A stretch of 64,000 nucleotides of DNA from GCA-2732755 sp965228265 (GTDB taxonomy: Bacteria > Planctomycetota > Phycisphaerae > Phycisphaerales > UBA1924). A program made the translations under genes and the position numbers. Shown here in pieces: positions 27,894 to 36,466 of this stretch (its first letter is position 1; the number at the start of each line of letters is the position of its first letter). The stretch covers positions 496,001 to 560,000 of the forward strand of contig OZ245804.1 of the NCBI GenBank assembly GCA_965228265.1. Direction: 5' to 3'. The notes below the pieces were generated by a model. It had not been told where the DNA came from, did no database searches, and saw nothing but the letters and a program-made list of their open reading frames with translations.

Positions 27894-27949
27894 GTGTCGG
27901 CTCCTGGTCAGGGTCAGTGTGAAGTCGTAGGACCGAGAACGATCCTAGT

Positions 27950-27964
27950 TTAGAATGACTCTAG
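27950..27964 (-). promoter_or_regulatory. PerR-type operator upstream of katA
   Basis: TTAGAATGACTCTAG matches the PerR-box consensus TTANAATNATTNTAA closely and is palindromic in its outer pairs. It lies 57 bases upstream of the katA start, a normal place to repress a peroxide-inducible catalase promoter. No perR gene is in the window. Confidence 0.65.
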
Positions 27965-28009
27965 ACAATCAGGCCCGATCCGTCCACCGCTCCCGGCGCG
28001 CACAAGAAC

Positions 28010-28057
28010 GCGGGGACCAAGGCCGGGTGGTCGGGGGAATCGACCGGTGGTCCCCGC
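28010..28057. other. 10-bp perfect inverted repeat between pfpI and katA
   Basis: GCGGGGACCA (28010-28019) and TGGTCCCCGC (28048-28057) pair perfectly around a 28-base loop. It lies within the stretch holding two further hairpins and has no U-tract. A structured mRNA, attenuator or repeat remnant are all possible. Confidence 0.5.
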
Positions 28058-28065
28058 GATCGGTT

Positions 28066-28085
28066 CGATCGGATCCATCCGATCG
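28066..28085. other. 20-bp palindrome between pfpI and katA
   Basis: CGATCGGAT (28066-28074), a CC centre, and ATCCGATCG (28077-28085) form a perfect palindrome. This may be a regulator binding site or part of a repeat family. Confidence 0.5.
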
Positions 28086-28105
28086 GGAGCGAAAGTGCTC
28101 CGTGT

Positions 28106-28132
28106 GGCCTGCCCGCAGATGCGGGTCAGGCC
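28106..28132 (-). terminator. Hairpin overlapping the pfpI stop codon
   Basis: GGCCTG-CCCGCA (28106-28117) pairs with TGCGGG-t-CAGGCC (28120-28132) around a 2-base loop, giving a 12-bp GC stem with one bulge. It overlaps the stop codon at 28126 on the minus strand. No U-tract follows, so its role as transcript end or 3' stabiliser is uncertain. Confidence 0.45.
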
Positions 28133-28692
28133 GTCTTCTGGCCCGCGTGGACGCCCTCGCGGATCTCCTCGATCAGTTTCTTGTTGAAGGCGGGCAGGTC
28201 ATCGGGCGTTCGGCTCGTCACCAGCGCCTCGTCGCAGACGACTTCCTTGTCCACCCAGCGTGCGCCCGCGTTCTTCAGGTCGTTCTTGATCGACGGGTAG
28301 CTCGTCACCTCACGCCCCTCGATCACGCCGCAGTCGATCAGGATCTGCGGCCCGTGGCAGATCGAACCCACCGGCTTGCCCGCCTTAAAGAACTCGCGCA
28401 CGAACGTCGTGGCGTCCTCACGCATGCGGAGCTGATCGGGGTTCATGACGCCCCCGGGCAGCACGAGCGCGTCGTACTCATCCACACGCGACTGCGCCTC
28501 GTCGATCGTGCGGTCGACATCGACAGAGTCGCCCCACTCGCCATCGTTCCAGCCGCGGATCTTCCCCGACTTCGGTGCAACAACATGAACCGCAGCGCCC
28601 GCATCCTCCAGGGCGCGAATCGGTTCGGTCAGTTCACTCTGCTCAAAGCCATCCGTGGCGAGAACAGCGATCGTTGCGTTGAGCGTACTCAT
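28126..28692 (-). CDS. DJ-1/PfpI-family protein (protein/nucleic acid deglycase or general stress protein type)
   Basis: The 188-residue protein starts at ATG 28692 behind GAGGAG. DJ-1/PfpI motifs are IAVLATDGFEQSEL (with the conserved Glu), YDALVLPGGVMNPDQLR, and the nucleophile elbow VGSICHGPQILID with Cys112 followed by His. Family members of this length act as glyoxalase or deglycase-type stress enzymes. Its stop lies 232 bases upstream of the catalase start on the same strand. The shared stress theme fits that neighbour. Confidence 0.87.
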   Translation of the reverse strand: MSTLNATIAVLATDGFEQSELTEPIRALEDAGAAVHVVAPKSGKIRGWNDGEWGDSVDVDRTIDEAQSRVDEYDALVLPGGVMNPDQLRMREDATTFVREFFKAGKPVGSICHGPQILIDCGVIEGREVTSYPSIKNDLKNAGARWVDKEVVCDEALVTSRTPDDLPAFNKKLIEEIREGVHAGQKTA

Positions 28693-28865
28693 ATGTTGGC
28701 TCCTCTTTCTTGGTTCGAAGTTCTGTTCGCCGGACTGCCTGCCCGACACAAGAAGCTTCGCTCCCAAGCATGGAGCCACGCATAATTCAGCGTGAATTTG
28801 GGTTCATAGTGCCATCTGCCGACGAGGCTTTGGCGCCCTCAATCGCATAGAACTGCGACTGGAGC

Positions 28866-29660
28866 TCAGCACCCCGCATTGTAGTTGGACACCCACGCGG
28901 AGAAGTCCGCGGGCGTGAGCATGCCGTCGCTGTTCTGATCGGCTCGCATGTCCTGCGTGTTGTAGGCCGAGACCCACGCGGAGAAGTCCGCCGGGCTGAG
29001 CGCCCCGTCGCCGTTGACATCCGCGACGCACGCGGGCGCTTCCATCTCACCGATCAGCTCGATCGCCAGACCCGTGACGCCCACATCGCCCTCGTCGAGT
29101 CCGAGGCCGTCGTAGAGATCCACGAACACCACGCCGTCACCGGCCGCGCTGGCCCAGCTCCACGACTCTCGCCCTTCTCTCGGCGGCACAAAGTGCATCG
29201 CCGACACCGACACCACATACGACTGGCCGCCCGCCAATTCGATCGGGTCGCCGGCAAGATCAAGCTCGTACGCGAACATCCGCGCCTCTTCATCGCCGAA
29301 CGTCGCGGCCGTCTCTGCGGGCGAGGCAAACCCCCGCGCGAATCGACGGTCGTGCAGCAGTGTCAGCGATTCCCCGTTCTGCTCGTAGATCTGGAGCCGA
29401 AAGCCCATCGTGTTCAGATCGTTCTGCCCGCTCGTCTCGGAGCCGCCCCAGAAGCGGATGCGTTCGACCAACCCCGTGCGCTCGAGCGTCAGGTTCTCGC
29501 CCATCTTCTGGTCGTCGTAGATGTACGCCCCGCCCGGTTCTTCCGCCGAGATCGCCCCCTGCGCAGGCGTCTGGGGCGCGTGCCCGCCGATCACGTCCTG
29601 CGCCGTAGCCGGCGCAGCTGCACACACAAGCGAGAAAGCAATCAGTCGGCGCACGTCCAT
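28866..29660 (-). CDS. Secreted dockerin-type protein with C-terminal calcium-binding repeats
   Basis: The 264-residue product starts at ATG 29660 (GGAG upstream) with a signal peptide (MDVRRLIAFSLVCAAAPATAQ). A beta-rich body (about 25-200) follows, containing IYDDQKMGENLTLERTGLVERIRFWGG. The C-terminus has two dockerin/EF-hand-like repeats, ADVNGDGALSPADFSAWVSAYN and ADQNSDGMLTPADFSAWVSNYN. Such tails are frequent on secreted planctomycete proteins and may mark surface or extracellular export. No catalytic domain is recognised. Confidence 0.75.
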   Translation of the reverse strand: MDVRRLIAFSLVCAAAPATAQDVIGGHAPQTPAQGAISAEEPGGAYIYDDQKMGENLTLERTGLVERIRFWGGSETSGQNDLNTMGFRLQIYEQNGESLTLLHDRRFARGFASPAETAATFGDEEARMFAYELDLAGDPIELAGGQSYVVSVSAMHFVPPREGRESWSWASAAGDGVVFVDLYDGLGLDEGDVGVTGLAIELIGEMEAPACVADVNGDGALSPADFSAWVSAYNTQDMRADQNSDGMLTPADFSAWVSNYNAGC

Positions 29661-29787
29661 GGCGATGTCTCCGTGCGGCAAGGCCGCTGTTCAAAGACAT
29701 ACACCAATCCCGCGACCCCGCACGTCACAAGCCGAAAAGGGAACCAATTCAAACGTTCTCGGGCGTGCCGCGACGAGCTATCCGGAC

Positions 29788-30321
29788 TCAGCCGATCACA
29801 CCCGGCAACCCCATCGCTCGCCGCAGGTCCGCCAATTGCCCCGCGTGCGTGCCGTTGTGGAACATGATCCGGGCCGCCAGATCCGCGACCCTGAATGTCC
29901 CCTTGCCCCAGGGCTGCTGCTCGTCGAGCTGCGCTTCATCGAGCGACTCGATCGCCGCGCCGATCCGCTCGATCGCGTCCTCGAACACCCGCTGTGCGCG
30001 CTCGAGCGTTGGGTAGATCGACGGATCATCAACGGGCCTCGAACCGAGGCACACCGACTCGGTGTCGAACCGCGTCTCGTTTCCCGCCGCTCCATCGCCC
30101 GTGACAAAATCCGACGCGGGCAGAGCCTGCCCGTCGAAGCGCTCGGCGAACCGGTGCATCGTCAGCGCCAGGTGCCCAAGGCACCACGCCGCGTGATTCG
30201 GGAGCGTCGGCATCTGCTTCGTCCGGTTCGTGTCGTCGAAGCCCGTCAGAAACCGCGTCACCAAAGGGCCCGTCGCCCGCATCGCCTCGGCCAGCGCCGT
30301 CGCGCGATCACAATCCGCCAT
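29788..30321 (-). CDS. DinB-like four-helix protein
   Basis: The 177-residue protein has the DinB/YfiT pattern: LAEAMRATGPLVTRFLTGF, HAAWCLGHLALTMHRFAERF and near the C-terminus RIMFHNGTHAGQLADLRRAMGLPG. The histidines at the two ends are the usual metal triad positions, so a zinc- or nickel-dependent thiol transferase-like fold is likely. Its ATG overlaps the upstream esterase stop by one base (TGATG), indicating coupled translation. Confidence 0.75.
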   Translation of the reverse strand: MADCDRATALAEAMRATGPLVTRFLTGFDDTNRTKQMPTLPNHAAWCLGHLALTMHRFAERFDGQALPASDFVTGDGAAGNETRFDTESVCLGSRPVDDPSIYPTLERAQRVFEDAIERIGAAIESLDEAQLDEQQPWGKGTFRVADLAARIMFHNGTHAGQLADLRRAMGLPGVIG

Positions 30322-31910
30322 CACTCGCCCTCCCCCGTCGCGGCCTTCTCGATGTGCCCGCGTCGCTCGAGCTCCTCGAGCATCTGGCCCGGGATCGCCT
30401 CCATCTCGGGCGTCTCGTATATGTTCGAGTGATCCCGGCCCGGCACGATCGTGATGTAGCCGTGATACGCCCGGTTCCCCGCGAACGACAACCCATCGAG
30501 CTCGGTCTTGAGCTTCTTCACCGCCTCGTCGAGGTCGTAGTTGTCCATGTCGCCCACGATCAGCCGGAGCCTGTCTTTGAGAATGGGCCCGTAGCTGGCG
30601 CGTTTGCTCCGCAGCGTGCGCACGATGTCGTACTTCTCGTACTGCCGCGCCACGCCACGATCGATCGCGCCCGTGCGCGGGTCGAAGAGGTCCGCGGGCG
30701 AGCCGTCGGCTCGTCTTGGGCCAAAGACCGCCAGCCACGAGTCCCACTGCTGCCCGCTCGTGTTGCCCGGCCCGAGCACCTCCTCCATCCGGTTCTCCTG
30801 ACGGATGGTCATGCCGACGTTGCCATGCTCGTCCTTGTAGCTGGGGATCCAGACGATCTCGTTTGCCTTGTCCCGGCTCTTGTCTTCACGCCGGTACATA
30901 TTGGCCTCGGTGTAGATGTCGACCGCCTGGAACGAGCTGAAATCAACCGGGTCGGGCGAGCTGGACCACGCGCTCCCGAAGACGTCGGGCCAGTTCAGCA
31001 TGAGCCAGATCACCGACCACCCGCCCGAGGAGTGCCCGCGCAGGAGCCTGGCGCTGGGCGCGGCGATGGTCTGGAACGCCTCGTCGATCGCGGGGATGAG
31101 TTCCCTGGTGAGCGCCTGACTGACCGGGCCGTTGTTCGCCGAGTCCGCGAACAGGTGGTGCCCGTTGGGCCCCTCGGGATCGAGCACTACCCAGTACGCG
31201 TTGCGTGCCAGCCTGCCGATGTCAGAATCCGCGGGCATAAAACGCATCCTCGCCCCGACCCAGAGCGCGCGGTTGTGATCGCCGCCGAAGCCCGGCACTT
31301 CGTACACCACCGGGTATCGGCGCCCCTCCTCCATATCGACCGGCTCGATCACCGTCGCCTTGAGCGTGACCTCGTGCCCCCGGAACGCCGACAGCAGCCG
31401 CGACTGCACCGCGATCGGATGCACGCCCTCCTCCGATCGACTCTCGTATGAACCCACCCGCTGCGACAGTCGCAGATGCACCACCTGCACCTGCTCGCGC
31501 TCGGTCACATCAAACAGCACCGGCTCCGAGAACAGGTTCCCCTCCTCGCGGCGCCAGCTGCTGTTCGTTCGGCTCTGATCGAGCACCGCCTGCGCACGAT
31601 ACCGGCCGGGCGACAGCTCGCTGGGCATCACCGGAAAGAAAGCCGCCCCGTCATCGACAACGATCGTCTCCCCCGCGGGCACACCACGCACCCCGACCGA
31701 GAACATCGGCTGCGGATCAGAAAAGAACGGCCCGTCCGCCGGCTGGGCCCGCGAAAGATCCGAATCCAGATCGATCAGGTACACCACCAGCCTGCCATTG
31801 GCCGGCGTCGATTGCACCGACGGGTCCACCGTCGCACGGAACTCGATCGACCGCTGCGCCTGCGTCCCCAGCGCGAACACAATCGCCACCAGCATGGATA
31901 GGTGTTTCAT
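30321..31910 (-). CDS. Secreted esterase of the D-esterase/antigen 85-like alpha/beta hydrolase family
   Basis: The 529-residue protein has an N-terminal signal peptide (MKHLSMLVAIVFALGTQAQ). A beta-rich N-terminal domain of about 170 residues precedes an esterase domain (PF00756 type) that starts near YPVVYEVPGFGG and carries the nucleophile elbow LLRGHSSGGWSVIW around residue 295. The catalytic His is likely in VPGRDHSNIYE. Family members hydrolyse esters of sugars, siderophores or polyesters. It is followed directly by the DinB-like gene. Substrate is unknown. Confidence 0.8.
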   Translation of the reverse strand: MKHLSMLVAIVFALGTQAQRSIEFRATVDPSVQSTPANGRLVVYLIDLDSDLSRAQPADGPFFSDPQPMFSVGVRGVPAGETIVVDDGAAFFPVMPSELSPGRYRAQAVLDQSRTNSSWRREEGNLFSEPVLFDVTEREQVQVVHLRLSQRVGSYESRSEEGVHPIAVQSRLLSAFRGHEVTLKATVIEPVDMEEGRRYPVVYEVPGFGGDHNRALWVGARMRFMPADSDIGRLARNAYWVVLDPEGPNGHHLFADSANNGPVSQALTRELIPAIDEAFQTIAAPSARLLRGHSSGGWSVIWLMLNWPDVFGSAWSSSPDPVDFSSFQAVDIYTEANMYRREDKSRDKANEIVWIPSYKDEHGNVGMTIRQENRMEEVLGPGNTSGQQWDSWLAVFGPRRADGSPADLFDPRTGAIDRGVARQYEKYDIVRTLRSKRASYGPILKDRLRLIVGDMDNYDLDEAVKKLKTELDGLSFAGNRAYHGYITIVPGRDHSNIYETPEMEAIPGQMLEELERRGHIEKAATGEGE

Positions 31911-31968
31911 ACCCGAATCGTACCGGCACGCGGGCCGGGCGCGTCATACGGCCCATCCTAAGCCGGCC

Positions 31969-32541
31969 TCACACCTGCCCCGCGCCCGGACCAAGCCCCG
32001 GCCCGAACCGCTCGTGCATCTGGCGGTTGAAGTCGTCGCTCCCGCCCGGCTTGACCGTGAGCCACTTCCACCCATCGCCCACCAGCATCCGCCCGAGCCA
32101 CACAATCTGACCCGTGTGATACCCCGCGTGCAAGAGCTGACGGCTCACCGCCTCGGGCACCGTGTGATCCTCGCCCCGGATCGTGATCGTCCGCGACAGA
32201 TCCTCTTCCGTCATCGACATCAGCTCGCGGTAGATCGTCACCCAAGCGCCGTCCCAGAGCTGCTGCACGTCCTTACGCGTCAGCCCCTCGACATCGAACT
32301 CTGTCTCGCGGTTTCGCCAGGGCTTCTCGCCGTCGGTCGTGCGCCAATCGGTCCACCGGCTCTTCACGTTCCCCGCGATGTGCTTCATGATCGCCGCCAC
32401 CGAGTTGAACCCCGGCGCGACCTGCGTAAAGAGCTGTTCGTCCGACATCTGCTCGATCGAGCCGTCGGCCCACTTCTTCGAGCTGGCAAAGGCCGTCAGC
32501 CAGCCCTGGATGATCGTGTTGTCGTGACTGGGCGTTTCCAT
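31969..32541 (-). CDS. DinB-superfamily protein, DUF1572 type
   Basis: The 190-residue protein starts at ATG 32541; an upstream ATG at 32568 would run into dus and is less likely. It has FNSVAAIMKHIAGNVKSRWTDW, then SRQLLHAGYHTGQIVWLGRMLVG, placing the metal-binding histidines of the DinB fold. It lies four bases downstream of the dus stop. Function is unknown; family members may be thiol-dependent transferases or DNA-damage-related. Confidence 0.75.
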   Translation of the reverse strand: METPSHDNTIIQGWLTAFASSKKWADGSIEQMSDEQLFTQVAPGFNSVAAIMKHIAGNVKSRWTDWRTTDGEKPWRNRETEFDVEGLTRKDVQQLWDGAWVTIYRELMSMTEEDLSRTITIRGEDHTVPEAVSRQLLHAGYHTGQIVWLGRMLVGDGWKWLTVKPGGSDDFNRQMHERFGPGLGPGAGQV

Positions 32542-32545
32542 CGCA

Positions 32546-33883
32546 TCAAGCCTCCGTGTACAACTCATCCAATACCGCGCGCCAGTCGGCCAGCGAGCTG
32601 ACCGCGATCATGCGCTGGCGCACCAGCTCACTCTCCGGGTGGTGCTGCGCAAAGCGGATGCCGAATTTGCGCATCGTCTTGCCCGTGTGCGACTCTGGGC
32701 TGCGCACCATCGAGCGGTTGACACTCATCGCAAGCTCGAAATGGTCCTCGAGGACTTGCCGCTGCTCGGCGATCGTGGGCATGCTCGGCTCGCGCCCGGC
32801 CATCAGATCCCGTGCCTGTCTGAAGATCCACGGGTTCCCGATGCACCCGCGCGCGACGCTCACGCCGGACAGGCCCGTGTAGGCCATCATGCGGAAAATG
32901 TCGCCCGCGTTCCAGATGTCCCCCGAGCCCAGGATCACGCGATCGGGGCGGACCTCGCGGATCTCTTTCAGCAAGTCCCATCGGCTCGGGCCGACGTATT
33001 TCTGCTCGACCGTGCGTCCGTGCACCGTCACCCACGCGCAGCCCATGTCGTAGGCCGCGTCGAAGATCTTCCAGAAGCTCTCGATCATCTCGGGCGTGTC
33101 GTCGAAACTGCGGCGCATCTTCACCGTCACGGGCACATGCGTCGGCACCGCCTCGCGCACCGCCTCAAGAATCCGGATCGCGCCCGTCGGCTCGGCCAGC
33201 CAGTGCCCGCCCCGCGCCTTTTTGGCGATCTTCTTCACCGGGCACGCCAGGTTCACATCGATGGCTGCAAAGGAGGAGGCTGCTGCTTCTGGTGGGGGAG
33301 GCTTCCAGCCTCCCTCTTCCTCTTCTCTATCACTTCCATCCTCTGGGCGGCGGGACGCCGCCCCCACCAAACTTGCTCCCACTCCGGAAAAATCCTCGCG
33401 CACCTTGTGCCGCGTGATGTCCTCGTACGCCAGATCCCGGTACGCCTTGGCACCGCGGTTGTCCTGCTCGAGCATCTTCAGCGCCGCCGCGGCCATCTCC
33501 GCCGGCTCACTGCCCATGATCTGCCCGACCAGGGGCGCGTCCTCGTCGCCGCCCGGCACATTGTCGTGCAGCTCGCCCAGATCCGCCTTGGCAAACCCCC
33601 GTCCGCCCGCCAGGAGCGTCCGATCGAGCAAGGCCTCGGTCACGCAGGCCGGGCAGCCGTGACGCCTCGCGATGATCCGCATCGCCGCGTCGGAATACCC
33701 CGCCAGCCCCGCCTGAAAGAAGGGCGCATCCCAGCCCGGCACAGCCCCCGGGATTCTGGGGTCGATCCCCAGCCCGCCATGCGAGCGCGCCACGTCCTCG
33801 GCACATCGCCTCGGATCGAGCCCCTCGCCCCCCGGAGCGATTCCGGGCGCGGGAGCGGTCGCGTTGTTGCTCTGGCAGCCCAC
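32546..33883 (-). CDS. dus: tRNA-dihydrouridine synthase with an in-frame palindromic repeat insertion
   Basis: This FMN enzyme reduces uridine in tRNA. Seen motifs: FQAGLAGYSDAAMRIIARRHGC near the N-terminus, TEALLD, the active-site AAIDVNLACPVKKIAKKARGGHW, VTVKMRRSFDD, VTVHGRTVEQKYVGPSRWDL and ILGSGDIWNAGD (FMN phosphate). About 445 residues follow from the GTG at 33883, but the start is uncertain and the first ~50 residues are unconserved in look. Between HKVREDFS and FAAIDVNLACP lie roughly 35 extra residues (about 171-199 and flanks, VGAASRRPEDG..., GGWKPPPPEAA). They are encoded by a palindromic repeat at 33290-33369 inserted in frame. Confidence 0.85.
   Translation of the reverse strand: MGCQSNNATAPAPGIAPGGEGLDPRRCAEDVARSHGGLGIDPRIPGAVPGWDAPFFQAGLAGYSDAAMRIIARRHGCPACVTEALLDRTLLAGGRGFAKADLGELHDNVPGGDEDAPLVGQIMGSEPAEMAAAALKMLEQDNRGAKAYRDLAYEDITRHKVREDFSGVGASLVGAASRRPEDGSDREEEEGGWKPPPPEAAASSFAAIDVNLACPVKKIAKKARGGHWLAEPTGAIRILEAVREAVPTHVPVTVKMRRSFDDTPEMIESFWKIFDAAYDMGCAWVTVHGRTVEQKYVGPSRWDLLKEIREVRPDRVILGSGDIWNAGDIFRMMAYTGLSGVSVARGCIGNPWIFRQARDLMAGREPSMPTIAEQRQVLEDHFELAMSVNRSMVRSPESHTGKTMRKFGIRFAQHHPESELVRQRMIAVSSLADWRAVLDELYTEA
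33290..33369. repeat. Palindromic repeat element inside dus
   Basis: TGGTGGGGG (33290-33298) and CCCCCACCA (33361-33369) are perfect outer arms. Inside, GGGAGGCT/AGCCTCCC (33296-33303 with 33307-33314) and GGGCGGCG/CGCCGCCC (33345-33352 with 33356-33363) are perfect 8-bp hairpins with 3-base loops. The second hairpin shares 19 identical bases with a site at 58168-58186. The element is mobile-looking, does not break the dus frame, and encodes a proline/arginine/glutamate-rich stretch. Confidence 0.8.
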
Positions 33884-33902
33884 CGGGTAGAGGATAGGAA
33901 CG

Positions 33903-34343
33903 ATGCGACCCACCCCAGCACGTCTCCTCCCGCCCGCCCTCATCGCCCTCGCGGCCGTCCTGCTGCCAGGATGCCTGCGATCGGCCGCCTTCGTCGAGCG
34001 GGACCCCTACCCCACCAACTTCACCACGCTCGAGCCAAGCAACATCCAGATCTACCGCCAGGGCCGATCCATCACACTCACCAACACCACCGCCACCAAC
34101 TTCGGGCCCTCCACCATCTGGCTCAACAAGTGGTTCAGCAAGGAGATCCAGGGCCTCGGCATCGGGCAGTCGCTCACGATCAGCCTCGCCGAATTCAAGG
34201 ACCAGTACAGCGACGCCTTCAAAGGCGGCGGGTTCTTCGCCACCACCGCCCCCGAACGCATCGTCCACGCCGAACTCGAAACCGACGCCTTCGGCGAGCA
34301 GGCGCTCCTGCCACTCATCGTCGTCGGTCAGCGGGAGTACTGA
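33903..34343 (+). CDS. Lipoprotein of unknown function
   Basis: The 146-residue product has a lipoprotein signal (RLLPPALIALAAVLLPGC, lipobox cysteine near 24). A small beta-rich domain follows: PSNIQIYRQGRSITLTNTTATNFGPSTIWLNKWFSKEIQGLGIGQSLTISLAEFKDQY. No family is recognised; the pattern resembles a single Ig-like or carbohydrate-binding-like module. It is 4 bases upstream of the PIG-L deacetylase gene, so co-transcription is likely. Confidence 0.6.
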   Translation: MRPTPARLLPPALIALAAVLLPGCLRSAAFVERDPYPTNFTTLEPSNIQIYRQGRSITLTNTTATNFGPSTIWLNKWFSKEIQGLGIGQSLTISLAEFKDQYSDAFKGGGFFATTAPERIVHAELETDAFGEQALLPLIVVGQREY

Positions 34344-34346
34344 GCC

Positions 34347-35084
34347 ATGGCCAACATCCTCGTCATCGGCCCGCACCCGGACGATCAGGAGCTGGGCATG
34401 GGCGGCACCATCGCCAAGCTCGCCGCGCAAGGCCACAACCTCCTCCTCCTCGACGTCACCAACGGCGAGCCCACGCCCTTTGGCGACCCCGTCACGCGCC
34501 AGAGCGAAGCCATGAAAGCCGCCGAGATCCTCGCGCCCAAAGACCAACCGCCCATCAAGCGCCACCTGCTCGGGCTCAAGAACCGCGAGGTCCTGCACTC
34601 GGTCGAGGCCCGCCACAAGCTCGCTGCGGTCATCCGCGCACACCAAGCCGACATCCTCTTTGCGCCCTTCTTCGAAGACGCCCACCCGGACCACATCGCC
34701 GTCACACGCATCGCCGAGGACGCCCGCTTCGACGCCAAGCTCACCAGCCTCGACCTGCCCGACCCCGTCGACGGCTGGACGGGCGAGTCGATCCCGCTCG
34801 GCGAACCGATCTACCCCAAATGGTTCTTCTACTACTACGCCACCCACCTGCGCTGGGTGGCCAACCCGAGCTTCGTCGTCGACGTCACGGGCTACGAGCA
34901 GACCAAGATCGACTCCATCAACGCCTACCACACCCAGTTCGTCCTGCCCGAGAAGAACCGCAGGATCGTCGACTGGGTCCACGCCTCGCTCACCTACTTC
35001 GGCTCACGCATCGGCACCCCCTCGGGCGAGGCCTTTTACACCCGCGAACCCGTCGGGCTCTCGGGGTTTGATTCCCTGGCGTAG
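34347..35084 (+). CDS. PIG-L/LmbE-family deacetylase (BshB1-like)
   Basis: The 245-residue protein has the metal motif IGPHPDDQELGMGGTIAKL at the N-terminus and AHPDHIAVTRIAED near residue 112, which supply the catalytic Asp and zinc ligands. Members remove acetyl from GlcNAc-type conjugates; the N-terminal sequence and length are close to BshB1, which makes the amine precursor of bacillithiol. No bshA or clear bshC is adjacent, though an unassigned BshC-like protein lies at 2115-3524. Substrate is inferred at best. Confidence 0.85.
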   Translation: MANILVIGPHPDDQELGMGGTIAKLAAQGHNLLLLDVTNGEPTPFGDPVTRQSEAMKAAEILAPKDQPPIKRHLLGLKNREVLHSVEARHKLAAVIRAHQADILFAPFFEDAHPDHIAVTRIAEDARFDAKLTSLDLPDPVDGWTGESIPLGEPIYPKWFFYYYATHLRWVANPSFVVDVTGYEQTKIDSINAYHTQFVLPEKNRRIVDWVHASLTYFGSRIGTPSGEAFYTREPVGLSGFDSLA

Positions 35085-35092
35085 CCTTCTCT

Positions 35093-36466
35093 GTGAATCC
35101 CACGAGCCAACTGCTCATGCCCGAGGTCTCCGAGCTGATCGCCCGGCGGGACTTCCGCGCACTGCGCGAGTCGCTCACGGGCGTGCCGCCCGCGGACGTG
35201 GCGGACCTCTTGACCGATCTCCCGCTCGAACAAGCCGCGGTCACATTCCGACTCCTCCCGCGCGACGAGGCGGGCGATGTCTTCGCCGAGCTCGACGCGG
35301 ATCTCCAGACCGACCTGATCGACCAGCTCGGCGACATCCGCTCGCGCCAGGCGATCGAAGCGCTCGAACCCGACGACCGCGCCCGCGTGCTCGACGAGCT
35401 GCCCACCGAGGTCGCCACGCGCCTGATCGCCTCACTCAGCCCAGCCACGCGCCGCGAGACGCAGGCCATCCTCGGCTACGACGCCGACATGGTCGGACGC
35501 CTCATGACGCCCGACTACGTGCGCGTCCGCCCCGAGTGGACCGTCAGCCGCGCACTCGATCACATCCGCAAGTTCGGACGCGACGCGGAAACCGTCCACT
35601 GGATCTTCGTCGTCGACAGCAAGCAGCGCCTCGTCGATGACCTCATGATCCGTCAGCTCCTGATCGCCGACCCTTCGACGCACATCAGCGACCTGATGGA
35701 CGACTCCTTCCAGTACCTCGACGCGCACGAAGACCGCGAAGAAGCCGTCCGCATGATGGGCCGATACGACCGCACGGCCCTGCCCGTCATCGACTCGCGG
35801 GGTGTGCTGCTCGGCATCGTCACCCACGACGACGTCGCCGACGTCGCCGAGGAAGAAGTCACTGAGGACATCCAGAAACAGGCCGGTATGGAGGCGCTCG
35901 ACAAGCCCTACATGCAGACCGGGCTCCTCGAGATGGTCAAGGCCCGCGGCATCTGGCTCTGCATCCTGCTCATTCTCCAGGTCGCCACCATCGGCGTGCT
36001 CGACATGTTCCAGTCGCACCTCGAAAAGGCCGCCATCCTCGTCTCGTTCATCCCGCTCATCATCTCCTCGGGGGGCAACACGGGCACACAGGCCGCGAGC
36101 CTGCTCATCCGCGCCATCTCGCTCGAAGAGATCGAGCACGCCGACTGGCTGCGCGTCATCGTCCGCGAGCTGCGCACGGGGCTCATCCTCGGAGCCGTGC
36201 TCGGCGTGCTGGCGTTCGTGGTCGTCGTCACGCTCAACGCGTCGGGCATCGTCACCGACACACGCGCCGCGAGCGTGGGGCTGACCGTCGGGATCTCGAT
36301 CCTGGCCATCGTGATCTGGGGTGTGACGATCGGCTCGATGTTCCCGATCATCCTCGACCGCATCGGGCTCGACCCGGCGACCATCAGCTCGCCGCTCGTC
36401 GCGACGCTCATGGACGTCTCTGGGCTGGTGATCTACCTCGCCTGCGCGTCGATCCTCGTGCTCTAG
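35093..36466 (+). CDS. mgtE: Magnesium transporter MgtE
   Basis: The protein has up to 457 residues from GTG 35093; an ATG at 35117 would remove eight residues. It has the MgtE_N superhelical domain (about 10-130, LPLEQAAVTFRLLPRDEAGDVFAELD), two CBS domains (about 140-265, MTPDYVRVRPEWTVSRALDHIRK and YDRTALPVIDSRGVLLGIVTHDD), a plug helix and five membrane helices with the pore signature PLIISSGGNTGTQAASLLIRA. MgtE is a magnesium-gated channel. Its stop overlaps the convergent hydrolase stop in a shared CTAG. Confidence 0.93.
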   Translation: MNPTSQLLMPEVSELIARRDFRALRESLTGVPPADVADLLTDLPLEQAAVTFRLLPRDEAGDVFAELDADLQTDLIDQLGDIRSRQAIEALEPDDRARVLDELPTEVATRLIASLSPATRRETQAILGYDADMVGRLMTPDYVRVRPEWTVSRALDHIRKFGRDAETVHWIFVVDSKQRLVDDLMIRQLLIADPSTHISDLMDDSFQYLDAHEDREEAVRMMGRYDRTALPVIDSRGVLLGIVTHDDVADVAEEEVTEDIQKQAGMEALDKPYMQTGLLEMVKARGIWLCILLILQVATIGVLDMFQSHLEKAAILVSFIPLIISSGGNTGTQAASLLIRAISLEEIEHADWLRVIVRELRTGLILGAVLGVLAFVVVVTLNASGIVTDTRAASVGLTVGISILAIVIWGVTIGSMFPIILDRIGLDPATISSPLVATLMDVSGLVIYLACASILVL

